This document shows positions 47,601 to 60,000 of a stretch of DNA of 64,000 nt, in pieces (position 1 is the stretch's first letter; every line of letters begins with the position of its first letter). Made by a program: the position numbers and the translations under genes. The DNA comes from Carya illinoinensis (taxonomy: Eukaryota; Streptophyta; Magnoliopsida; Fagales; Juglandaceae), in the NCBI RefSeq assembly GCF_018687715.1, contig NC_056758.1, positions 36,551,467-36,615,466 of the forward strand. Reading direction: 5' to 3'. The notes beneath the pieces were generated by a model that saw only the letters and a program-made list of their open reading frames with translations, made no database searches and was not told the DNA's origin.

Positions 47601-50600
47601 TGTTGTCATGTTGGTTGAGCCCGTGTGGAAGTCATAGAAATTCAGAAGTTTGAGAATGGTCCTCTTGTGCATAATGTGGTGCATTTGGAAAGGGTGCAAT
47701 GCCCAGACTTTTGAAGATCATGAGAGGATGGTATCAGAGTTAAGAGCCGTTGTATTGAGTACTCCCTATTTTTGGTTGATTGCTCACAGCAGCTTCTGTT
47801 TCACTAACTTCCTAGAATTAAAAGAAAAGATTTGCTATTTTTCTTTTCCCCGATGATTAAGAGTATTCTTTTGTATGCTTCTATGTGCAAAGATTGCACC
47901 CTCTCTACACTTTTAATAATATTGCATTACTCCTTGAAAACAGAGCACAATGGAGACTTGTAGTGTCAAAAGTTTTTGATGTTGTCAAACTTGTGGTGTC
48001 AAAAGTTTTTGATGTTGTCAAGTTATACAAATAATATGATAAATATTATTTTTTTTATGCATTATAAAATGTTGTCATAAAATTCTGACAAATTTTTGCT
48101 GCTAAGCTTTTCTGTTTATGTAATCCAGAAAGTTCTTGGAGTACCTATCTTTCTTGGAAGATTTCTAATGCCTTATATGAATCTGAGTTTATCTAAAGAA
48201 ACCTCATTACGAGGGGTTTTCATTTTGTGATGGTGGTTGTCCTCCTATGCTGTATACTTGTTCATCTGCATTGGCATGGCAGACAAACTGCACTGATGCT
48301 TAGGGTCTCCATGGTTTTTTCCCAAACAGGGTAGATTTCTTCTGGCTGCTGTTAGTGGTCGTGTTTTGGCCCGATCATTTCATTCAGTCCTCCAGGTTGG
48401 ATATGAGGTGATTGAGCAAGCACTTGGTACTGGCAATGTACAGATCCCTGAATGTCAACCTGAAATGATGTGGAAACGCATGGAGTTCTCTGTCATGTTG
48501 GAGGATGTGCAAGCTCATGTTGCACCAACTGATGTTGATCCAGGGGCTGGATTGCAGTGGCTTCCAAAAATTCTTAGAAGCTCTCCACCAAAAGTAAAGC
48601 GTACTGGTGCTCTACTCGAGAGAGTTTTTATGCCTTGTGATATGTACTTTCGGTACACAAGGCATAAAGGTGGGACTCCTGAACTGAAGGTAATATGGTC
48701 TTCATGTGTTCGTTCTATCACATTAACGTTGCTTAGTTATAGCAAACAAGATGCTTATTTAAACACTTGTTTTTCATCTTTTTGTTACAGGTGAAGCCCT
48801 TAAAGGAGCTTATTTTCAATTCTCATAATATAACTGCAACAATGACATCTCGGCAGTTTCAAGTTATGCTGGATGTGTTGACCAATCTTCTTTTTGCACG
48901 GCTACCCAAGTGAGCATGATTTTTTTTTTTTTAATCTTTTTTCTTCTTCCTTTATATGTGTCTTCATTTTGGAATCACATGAGGTCTGTTAATCCTATTT
49001 GAAATTCTTAATTACATGTGGTGGCTCATTGAGTCAATATCTTTTTTTTTTTTTTTTTTGATAAGTAAAAAGTTTATTGATCCACATAAATAGGCCTCAT
49101 TGAGTCAATATCTATATGCTCATAATTTTTTTTTGATAGTTAGTAAGAGATTTTATTACCAAGAATGGGCATAGCCCAAGTACACAGGAAGTATAGAAGA
49201 GGAAAAACCTACATAAACTCTAGAAACTGAAAATGACTAAAGCAAATTAAGAAGATTATCTCTATTCAATTCAAGAGCGTTAGCCCAAAACCTCAAGGTA
49301 TTAAAGAAAAATTCCCTAAGTTCTCCCATCAAGCGTTCTCTATCTTCAAAGCACCTCACATTCCTCTCCAACCATAAGCACCAGATCAAGCACTGAGGAA
49401 TCATCTTCCAAATGGCAGCAATACATCTCCCCCTCAAAACCTTTCCAACATGCAAAAAGATCCACCACATGCTTAGGCATCACCCAAGCAATACCCGTCC
49501 TACCAAAAATATCATTCCACAATGTCTTAGCCACCTCACAATGAAGAAAAAAATGGTTAACAGATTCACCATATTTCTTACACATGAAGCACCAATCTAC
49601 TTCACAAAGTCCATGCTTTCTTAAGTTATCCGTGGTGGAGAATTTTTCCAAGAGACACCAACCAACAGAAAAATGCCACCTTACTAGGCACCTTAACTCT
49701 CCAAATGCATTTCCAGGGGTAATCATAGACACAATGACAGGTTTTTTATCTTTATTTTTTTTTAAGACACAATGACAGGTTAGTGCCTTATAAAAGGAAC
49801 TAACTGAAAATCTGGAATTTTCTGCATGAATCCCCAGCAAACTATCCTCCCTTCCCTGAACAATCTATATGTTCACAATGCTTTGGGAATATCTGTATCT
49901 GTAATGTTGGTATTGCATATTGTTGTGGAAATGCCCTTTCAGCTGTATAACCTTTCAGGCCTTTTATTCTATTCCATCTTGCTTTATTTGGTTGATCATC
50001 GCAAAAGGTAAAGACTGAGCATTAGCTTCAGTTCAGCTTAGTCTGATCCTAGCCAGGGAACATTTTAAACTGTCATGACCTTGCATCAAATGTTGGCTTA
50101 ACAATATTGGATATCTAACACTTTGATAGCTGGAATTTTGATTAAATACTTGCCTATGTTTTCTATTCAATGATTGCTGTTACTGAGCCAAAGATGGTTG
50201 GTTTATCTTATGTGGATGTCAAAAATCAATCTATGAGGTACATTGGAAACTTGGTTCTGGTGCTTAAACTTGTATAATTATAAGTTGGATGTTCTACTAT
50301 ACAAATACTAAAAATTAAATGTGTGATTTGGGTTTAAAACAAGTGTGTTCCACTTTCTAAACTCTTCAGTTTATTTGGTTAACGTATGTGATTTAGGCCT
50401 CGAAAAAGTAGTCTATCTTTTCCTGCTGAAGATGATGAAGATGTTGAAGAAGAGGCAGATGAGATGGTTCCTGATGGTGTTGAAGAGGTGGAACTTGCCA
50501 AAATCAACCTTGAACAGACAGAGCGGGAGCAGAAGCTACTTCTTGATGACATTAGGAAATTGTCCCTTAGGTGTGATACATCCAGTGACCCATATCCAGA

Positions 50601-51874
50601 AAATGAAGCCGACTTGTGGATGATAACTGGAGGAAGATCCACCTTAGTAAGAAACAAACCTTTTGAACAACCTCTAGTTATGTAGTTTAATGACAGTTAA
50701 AGTTTTTTAATGCCTAGTACTGTTTCTTCACAAATTTAATGTTAAACTTTCTGGCATCGAGAAAATGATAGTTCCTTTTCAAATTAATGCTAGTGCATCA
50801 AGACTTGCAAAATAACATGGCTGGTACACATGTTTCTGTACACCTCATGTGGTCTCTTATCAACTGAATTATTAACATTTTTAAAATTTATACTTTTGGG
50901 AAAAACTAAAATCTTTTTTGAATTTGGTTTGCAATGGGAACCATATTTTTGTCTCTTTTATTTTGGAAAAAAAAGAAGAAATAAATGCTTTTTCTAGTTT
51001 TAAAGTATTTTCCCCTGGTTACTTTGTTTATTATTTACCTTTCTGGTGAGCGCCAAGTGTGCTATGCATTTTTTAATCCCAATATCAAAGGTTACCATCT
51101 TCCTTGTTTCAAGTCCTTGCATATTCTAGTTACCTAGTTACTGAATATTCAAATTTTGGATCTTCATTGCATTGACAAGCCGCAGCAATTGTACCGCGTT
51201 TGGTTGATTAAATGGTAAGCACCATGTGATGTGTGGCCATATCTACAATTACAGTCTTAAATATTTATTTAGCTCCACTTGAGTGCTACCTATATTCTGC
51301 CAACCCCTTTGTGTCATATCGTCTTGTGATTTATAATTCAGCTAGAGTTCCATTATGTGCTACCTTGACTTTTCAGTACTTTTAGCACAAATCTTGATAT
51401 GAGCATGGTGATTACCACCGCACACTTAAACGTGGTGGAAATTTTTGTAAATCAGGAAAATCTGCCACTCTGGCACATACTTGAACTTTGAACTTGCATC
51501 CATGGCTGAGTCCATCACCTTGTGTAAGATTTGGATAAATGTACCTTTTAATACCTGTGTGCTGGTAAAATAATGGATCTTTACCTATCAACTCTCCAGG
51601 ATTTAGTGATGGATCTCCAGAATTTTGTTCCAATGTTTATAAATACTTTTGGGACTAAAGAAAATTAGTGATCCTTCTTCATAATGTTGTTCTAAATTAG
51701 AATCTTTTTCATTTTATTATTTATGAAACTAAACTCTATTTAGCATCTCTTGGTTTGTTTCTCAAGTGTGGAGATGGAATAGTGTATCTGCAAACACCAG
51801 AATATGCATTGTGCTGTTGCTGTTATCTAAAGTTTGTTTCTGTGATTTTCTTGTAATCCTGCGCTCTCCCTCCC

Positions 51875-51909
<35 letters not shown>

Positions 51910-54900
51910 ACAAAAACAAAGAGTGCGTAGTGTCTATTCTCATGTATGTTTATATCCACACATCCAAATATCAATTTGCTTTTTGAGTCTGTTATAGATT
52001 ATAAAGTACGAGCCTTACCTTTTCAGGTCCAAGGACTAAAGAGAGATCTTGTAAATGCTCAAAAACTCAGGAAGACAGCATCTGCATCATTGAGGATGGC
52101 CATGCAGAAAACTGCTCAGCTACGACTGATGGAGAAGGAAAAGAACAAAGGCCCCTCTTATGCCATGCGTATTTCTGTGCAAATTAACAAAGTGGTTTGG
52201 AGCATGCTTGTAGATGGTAAATCTTTTGCTGAAGCTGAGCTAAATGATATGGTGAGTGTGTATTATCTTTCAGTGTACACAACAGTTGAATTCTTCTTAT
52301 TTTCCCAAGACATTAATTAATTTATCTTAGGGATTGATAAGTGGGGGGAAATGGTATTAGTAACGGGGAATGAGATGAGATGAGAAATCTGTGAATAGTA
52401 GTGAATGGTTTGTGAATAGTAGTGAAATGGTTTGAGTTAAGATGTTTTATTGGGTTTTGGGAAAGGAGAGAGAAAAAGTTGAATACAAATATTATAACGT
52501 TAAAATATTGTTAGAATAAAATTTTTTAATATTATTTTTGTTTTGGAACTTGAAAAAGTTGAATTGTTTTTGGTGTTTTGTTTGGAAGTTTGGGAAAGTT
52601 GTAATGAATAGATAATGATTAGATGAAAAAGTTGAAGATTTGAAATTGAAAAGTGTTTGTGTTTGAGTGATATTTGGGGAGGAAATGAGATGAGATGGGT
52701 TCCCAAACGAGACCTAAGTTTCTAGAAAAATATAGATACTTTTAAAGATCTGCTGTCAACTTTCAAAGTGAGTGAAACAGTCTTTTAATTCCTTATAACA
52801 TTTTTTGTTTTGATGGTAAGGTTTGAAATGGTGCTTGTTAGGATAAATTTTACAGATAACTCTTTCATGATTGCGCAATCTCAGTGGAAAGAGTAATAAT
52901 GATGAAGGGAAAAAAATTGACGGATTTTGCACGTCTCCAGTTATCTCCCTTGGTGGTCCTTCTGAAAGCTACTTGGCTGCTCGGCCATTATCCTAGAGAT
53001 TTTTTTTTTTCTGAAGAAGAGGACCGCGGGGGGGGGGGGGGGGGGGGGGGGGGGGTTGGAAGAAGTGAGTCAATTGGCTCAAGGTTTTATAGTATGTAGT
53101 TGTAATAATTTTGGTACCAGCAATCTTCGTATGTGGTCGGTTTTGCCAGCAAACATGCCTAACTTCAGCAAAGTAGTTTAGAGACACGAAAAAATGGTCT
53201 CTAGAAGGTAAGGGGAGTGGAAGGTCTAAAGAATTTTAATTAACTTATATTATTGGTGACAAGGAATTACTGCATGCAATTAGCTTGCAAGGAGGCTAGA
53301 ACATGATTTGAAGCAATGGAATGAACAAGTATTTGCCAATGTGCTTCTACAATGCTGTTCCCTTCTAGAGGAGCTACAAGGTCTGGAGGGCAAGGATGAG
53401 GCTAAAACCCTCTCTGAACCCGAGAAAACTTGCAAGAGTTAGGTAGTCACCGAACTTGAAAGAGTAATATTGATGGAGGAGATCTCTTGGAGACATAAAT
53501 CAAGGGCACTCTGGCTCAAGGATGGAGATAAGTGCACAAAGTTTTTCCTTAGGGTGGCAAATTCGCATCGTAGGTACAATGCTATTGATATGCTGATGAT
53601 AGATGGAGCAGCTTCTTCGAATCAGTCAATCATCAAGAACCACATTGCACAATATTATGAACATCTCCTAGCCGAACATCTTTGGAGACCGACAATAGAT
53701 GGACTGACTTTTTCAGCACTAGATCACTAGAGTGCAGGGTGGCTTGAGATGCCTTTGAAGAAGATGAATTACGCAAAGTCGTCTCAGGTATGACTAGCGA
53801 CAAGGCCCCAGGCCCTGATGGATTCACAATGGGCTTTTTCCAAACCTGTTGGGAAGTGATAAAGGGTGACCTCATGCAAGTATTTCAAGATTTCCATAAT
53901 AATACGAGATTTGAAAAAGGTCTTAATGCTACCTTTTTAGCACTCATTCCTAAAAAGGTGGGATCAATGGATGTTTGAGATTACTGTTCCATTAGCCTTT
54001 TGAATGGGATCTACAAGATTCTCTCCAAGGTGCTAGCAAACCGATTGAGTATGGTGATGGACAAGCTAATCTCGAAGCCGCAAAACGCATTTGTTAAAGG
54101 TAGAAAGATTCTGGAGTCGGTTTTAATCGCTAATGAAGTGTTGGATGGACAACTCAAATCTCGAGAACCGGGGTTACTTTGCAAACTAGATATGGAAAAA
54201 GCCTATGATCATATAAATTGGAAGTTCTTGCTTTATCTACTTGCAAGATGCGGTTTTGGAGAGATGGTTGAATTGGGTAGAATTCTACATTTCAACTATC
54301 CGCTTTTCTGTCTTGGTGAATGGTTCACCAATGGGTTTTTTGACTCATCTTGTGGCTTGAGACAAGGGGATCTGCTCTCTCCATTACTCTTTACATTTGT
54401 CATGGAAGCTCTTAGTAAAATGATTGTAGGCCTTGTGGAGGGTGGTTTTCTCTATTGCTTTTCGGTGGTGAATGATAATTATGGCTTTATTGTTATTTCT
54501 CACTTGTTGTTTGCGGATGATATTCTCATTTTTTGTGGACCTAATATTGGGTAGATCCAATCTTTGAGGACTCTACTTTGTTTCAAAGCTGTCTCAGGTT
54601 CGAGAGTTAACCTGTCGAAGTCTGAAATGGTACCGGTGGGGACTGTTTCCGATGTGGTGACTCTAGCCTCTCTCTTGGGATGTAAGGTATCTTATATATT
54701 CCTAGAGCATCTTGGCTTACCCTTGGGTGCTTCCTTTAAATCAGAGCAAATTTGGAATGTAGTGATTGAGAAGGTGGAACGTAGACTAGCATCTTGGAAG
54801 AGGTTGTATTTGTCTAAAGGTGGTAGGCTTACCTTGATTATAAGTACTCTAGCCAACTTACCCACTTAGTTTTTCTCCTTGCTCTTGTTTCTAGCAAAGG

Positions 54901-56138
54901 TTGCAAATCGTCTTGAGAAGCTACAACGCGACTATTTTTGGAGTGGTTTGGGAGACGAGTTCAAATTCCATCTGGTTAATTGGTCAATGGTTTGTACTCC
55001 AACTTCAAGGAGTGGATTGGGAATTCGTAACTTGATGAAGTTCAACCAAACTCTATTAGGTAAATGCTTGTGGCGGTATCAACATGAAAGAGGGGGCCCT
55101 GTGGAAGTCTGTTATAGATGTGCAGGTTGGGAAGACGTGGTGGTTAGTGTTTGAATGAGGTACGTGGCCCATAGGAAGGGTTTGGAGATGTTCAGGAGAC
55201 ATACACATTTTGTAGCGGGTGAGGCTCTCGTGTCAGATTTTGGTATGACAAACTGGGGCGGTGAACAAAGCCTCAAAGATACTTTTCCTGCCATATTTGA
55301 GCTCGCACGAGTGAAGGATGCAGCAATAACAGACCTCTTGGTGTCTTTTGGTGGCTCACCTCAATGAAATGTTGCTTTCATTAGGGCAACCCAAGACTGG
55401 GAGTTGGAGATGATCATAGAGTTCTATGCAGCACTATATTCTCACATATGACTGAGGGTACCATGGATAGGATGATTTGGAGTCCATCTAAGAAAGGCAA
55501 GTTCACTGTCAAATCATTTCACAAAGTTTTAACGAGCCCAAGCATGCACACATTTCCATGGAAGAGCGTTTGGTAGACAAAAGCTCCTTCAAAAGCTGCT
55601 TTTTTTGTCTGTACAACAGCATTAGGCAAAATTCTCCCCATAGATGACTTGAGGAAACATCGGATAATGGTGTTGGATTGGTGTTGCATGTGCAAGAAAG
55701 ATGGGGAATTGGTAGATCATTTGTTTCTACATTGTGAGGTGGCGAGGAACATGTGGGATTACTTCTTCATGGTTTATCATGGGTATCATGGGTCATGCCT
55801 TTTAGTTTGGTCAATTTTCTAGCTAGCTAGCTGGAGAGGTCTCTGCGGTAATTCACAAGTTGCAGCAATCTGGAAAATGTTCCCTATTTGCATGTGTTGG
55901 TGTATATGGCGGAAACGAAATGATAGAAGTTTTGAAAACCGTGAGAAGACAATGGAAGAGCTGATTTTTTTTCTTTAAAACATTGTTCTCATGGGTGGGG
56001 GCCATTGTATGTAACGGACTAAATATCCATGACTTTTTACTATCAGTTGTAAACTCTAGTTAGGTATTTCTTATGTATACTCCCTGTATACTTGAGCTTT
56101 GCCTACTCTTATGAATAAAATACATTGATTACCATTAA

Positions 56139-56178
<40 letters not shown>

Positions 56179-57012
56179 CTTGCAAGGAGAATTGCGAAGC
56201 TGGAGCAGATTCCTGAAGATGGCAAGGCCACTTCATTAAAATTTCAGAAGGTTTAACAATTATTTCATTGTGGCTAATGTTAGGAGGCAGTACTTCATTT
56301 CCCAATAGAGAGTGTGCACTAGAAATAGTTTTTTTAGACAAGGGATGAAAATACAGAATATTGATTTTTTGGTTTAATATTTCTACTCAAACCCTTTCCA
56401 TGATACTCAAGAGCCGAGGTTTGGTTCACTTGTGCCATTTGGACGACTATGGTTATCTTAGTGGTTTCATGGGTATTAATAAAACTTTGGCTTTAGAGGG
56501 AGTTGATGTGAAATTTTCCAATGATTATTAGAGCAGGAGTAATGGAGGGCTTGATTACTTATATCAGGCAGTTCATTTGGCTATCTTTGTTTTGCCTGAG
56601 TTTGATGTTGGTGGATATTCCTTGTTTTGATGGACATGATTTCACATTGTTGGATATTAATTCAACAAATGCCAGTATCCTTCATGAGTGCTCTAGGTTG
56701 TATTATTCTTATGGTATTGGTAGCATTTGCTTTTCATAGACTGGCAGCTGATATAATTCTATAATTTTTCCTGTGAACAGATCTATGACTTTGACCGGGA
56801 TTACAAAGATGTCGGTGTTGCTCAGTTCACAACAAAATATTTTGTTGTCAGAAACTGCTTGGTTAATGCCAAATCTGATATGCTTTTATCTGCATGGAAT
56901 CCTCCGTCTGAGTGGGGAAAGTATGAACTTTTTTCCTAGCTGTTTGCTGCATTTGGCTGTACTATTTTCCTAGCAGATCTCCTGTCTGGATAATATGAAA
57001 TCTGGCATTATG

Positions 57013-57066
<54 letters not shown>

Positions 57067-60000
57067 AAATTTTACCTTAGTGTCCATGCCCTTTAATGGC
57101 ATTCGTTTTTATGGGTTATAATCTTGGCATCCAATCCCTTCGTGGCCCGAATCTTGATCTTAAATTTTTAATGGAACTTTCAACCTAAGCACCAGTGATT
57201 GCTATTCCATTCTAATAAAACATTTTCCATGTCCCACTTCATCTCAATGAACCGTTTTAGTTGGAGAGAAATGAAACAATGGCTCCATTGTGCTTAATGT
57301 GATACATTTAGAACAAATACAACAGCTGCAATTGTGAAGACTGAGAGAATGCTACTGGAGCTAAAAGTACTCAAATCTTTATATGAATGATCAACCGTCG
57401 ACAACAGTACTAGATTTTCCACTTGTAGATTTTTCAAATTCGTGTTCTCTTTCCCCTTCTTAGCTAGGCACTTTTCTTGTATATACTCCCAATGTACTTG
57501 GGTAGCGCCCCTTGTGCTTTTTTAGTAAATTGATTGTGGATTTTTTTAAAGGTGACATCCTTTGATTACTAATTGTAAAAAATTTGATATAGAGGAAAGA
57601 AGAAGAAATGTAAGAAAGCTTACAAAGTGTTTTAGACTCTTAAAATTTCAAATTATCTAATATTTAGTGATGTTGACTTTCGCATTCTTTTAATTTTAAA
57701 TGATCTAATTCATGGTTCTTTAATTTAGAAATGTATGACATGGCTTAACAGGAGCCAAGCTCTTGCTTCGAAAATTATAGATTATGCCTTGTGATCTTGA
57801 TTGAAGTCATAAATCCTTTCTAAGCTAAATTCAGTCTCTGTAGTTATGTACACAACTATGATTCTATGGAATAATGTTTTTCTGTTCATTGTTACTTGTT
57901 TTTATCAATATTTATCTCGTGTATGCTACTGTTACAATATAATCTGGCCTTACCGGTTCAATGTATTTGCCAATTTGTCCAATATTATTTATGTTCTGAA
58001 CTGTATTGTGACAACAAACAAATGATGATGCTATAGTATGCATAAACATATCCTAGAAATCATTCAAATGTTGTAAGTCTAAGAAGGATAGACTGTCTAA
58101 GATCTCGAAACTGCTATTCTAGGCTCCAACGTTTTATCTGTTTGCTTTTCTTCCCTTTATTCTTTGGAGTATTAGAGAGTAGGTAACTGCTTACAATCTT
58201 CTAACTTTCTGTCTGTAGAAAGGTCATGCTTCGTGTAGATGCAAAGCAGGGAGCTCCAAGGGAAGGAAACTCTCCCCTTGAACTTTTCCAGGTGACAAGC
58301 TTTCTTGGTTTCCTTCTGAGCAGATTGTTATTAACATTATTTTGCGTTGCTAAATAGCATTTAATTTAAAGCATCTGTGTTTGCATCTATTTTAAATGTT
58401 ATATTTCAACTCAACTCAGCTGTGCTTGCAACTAGATTTTTCCCTAATTAATCCAAACAAGAGGAGGATATGAAGAAAAAATATTGTTGTTTTTTTTTTT
58501 AAAGCAATAAAAAAATAGTGCTTTTTTTTTTTGTCCTTTTTCATCAATTTTGTTTGCATTAAAGTTGGCGATTTCTGATGTGAATTTGAGCTTAAATTCT
58601 AGCATCCCTGATTTTCAAATCAGGGTGGTACAATAACCCAACCGATTCCTGTAAAAAATACCTGAAAGCTCAATAGCTTTTATGTGGTGAAGGCTTGTGA
58701 TCTTCTTTGTTCTTAACATGCCACACCTGTCTGGCATTGCCTCCCAGTTTGAATACTAGTGCTATAAGCAATCCTTCTGGGAGAGTGAGGAGGTCGAATA
58801 TGGAATATTTTGGAAAAAAACTCTAATGATTATGCCATATGTATGTATGATAAAGACATTGCAAATTTCTGTAGCTGAACATGATCTGTAAAACAAGAAT
58901 AAAAAAGCTTCATGATTGCCATTGAGCAGTGATGCCTGAATTATATCATGTATCTGCAACGTGAGAAAATTTTAGTTATCGGAGATTAACATTTTGGCCA
59001 CCCCCTGTTAGTGAATGGTTTCTGTCGAAGGAGCAGCTTTTATCTATCAGATTAATTTGGATGCAGTTAGTGTTTATTGTTCAATGTGGCTATTTATTAT
59101 TGTTGTAGGTGGTGATATATCCCCTTAAGATCCATTTAACAGAGGCAATGTATAGAATGATGTGGGACTATTTCTTCCCTGAAGAAGAACAAGATTCGCA
59201 GCGACGGCAGGTTAGTCGGGGGTAATTTTTTGATACACTATTATAGTGGACAATTTAAAAGAAAGATTAGTTGGTTATAGAAGCTATGGCAATTGGTGGT
59301 TCACATTGAGATGTGCAGGAAGTGTGGAAGGTATCAACGACTGCTGGTTCAAAACGTGTAAAGAAAGGCTTATTAATCCATGAAGCTTCAGCGTCAAGCA
59401 GTCATTCAACAAAAGAGTCTGAGACCACTTCTAAAACAACTGCTGCTGCCTCTGTTACAAATCAACACTCTGTCCATGCTGATTCTGCTCAAGTAAGTTT
59501 CCATGTCTATTTGGTCATATGATTCTTAAAACAATGTGTACATAAAATGGTATTTTTCCAGAGAAAATGTTGAAAATGTAATTTTTATATGCTCCTTTAG
59601 ACCTCTATTAGACAGGATACCCAGTAACTTTATATCTTCTAATAGGGGGAAAATATGATATTTTCTTTTTTATTCTATCGCATAAGTTTTATATGCTAGT
59701 CTTTTGAAACCTGTGTGCACCATGCAGGCTTCAAAGTTGCAAAACCCAAAAGCACACACTGCTAGTGGTTCAACCCCGGAGCTAAGAAGGACATCATCTT
59801 TTGATAGAACATGGGAGGAAAATGTTGCAGAATCCGTTGCTAATGAACTTGTCTTACAGAGCATCTCTTCCTCAAAAAGTGGGCCGCTTGGTTCTATTGA
59901 GCAAGCAGATGAATCCTCAAAAAATAAGTTGAAAGAGTCTAAAGCTATCAAATCTGGTCGGCCCTCTCATGAAGAAAAAAAGGTAGCAAAGTCTCATGAA

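Larger units (their letters stand above)
45230..48329 (+). other. SABRE intron 11
   Basis: 3100 bp. It contains a MITE (45375-45571), a 411-bp LINE fragment (45934-46344), an older LINE fragment (about 46430-47930) and a 33-bp tandem duplication. Confidence 0.8.
48910..50396 (+). other. SABRE intron 13
   Basis: 1487 bp. It holds a 53-bp LINE tail and an adjacent antisense LINE fragment. Confidence 0.8.
52252..56780 (+). other. SABRE intron 15
   Basis: 4529 bp. It contains a MITE-like segment (about 52330-52713), a G28 tract and a 2.9-kb sense LINE (53295-56177). Confidence 0.82.
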
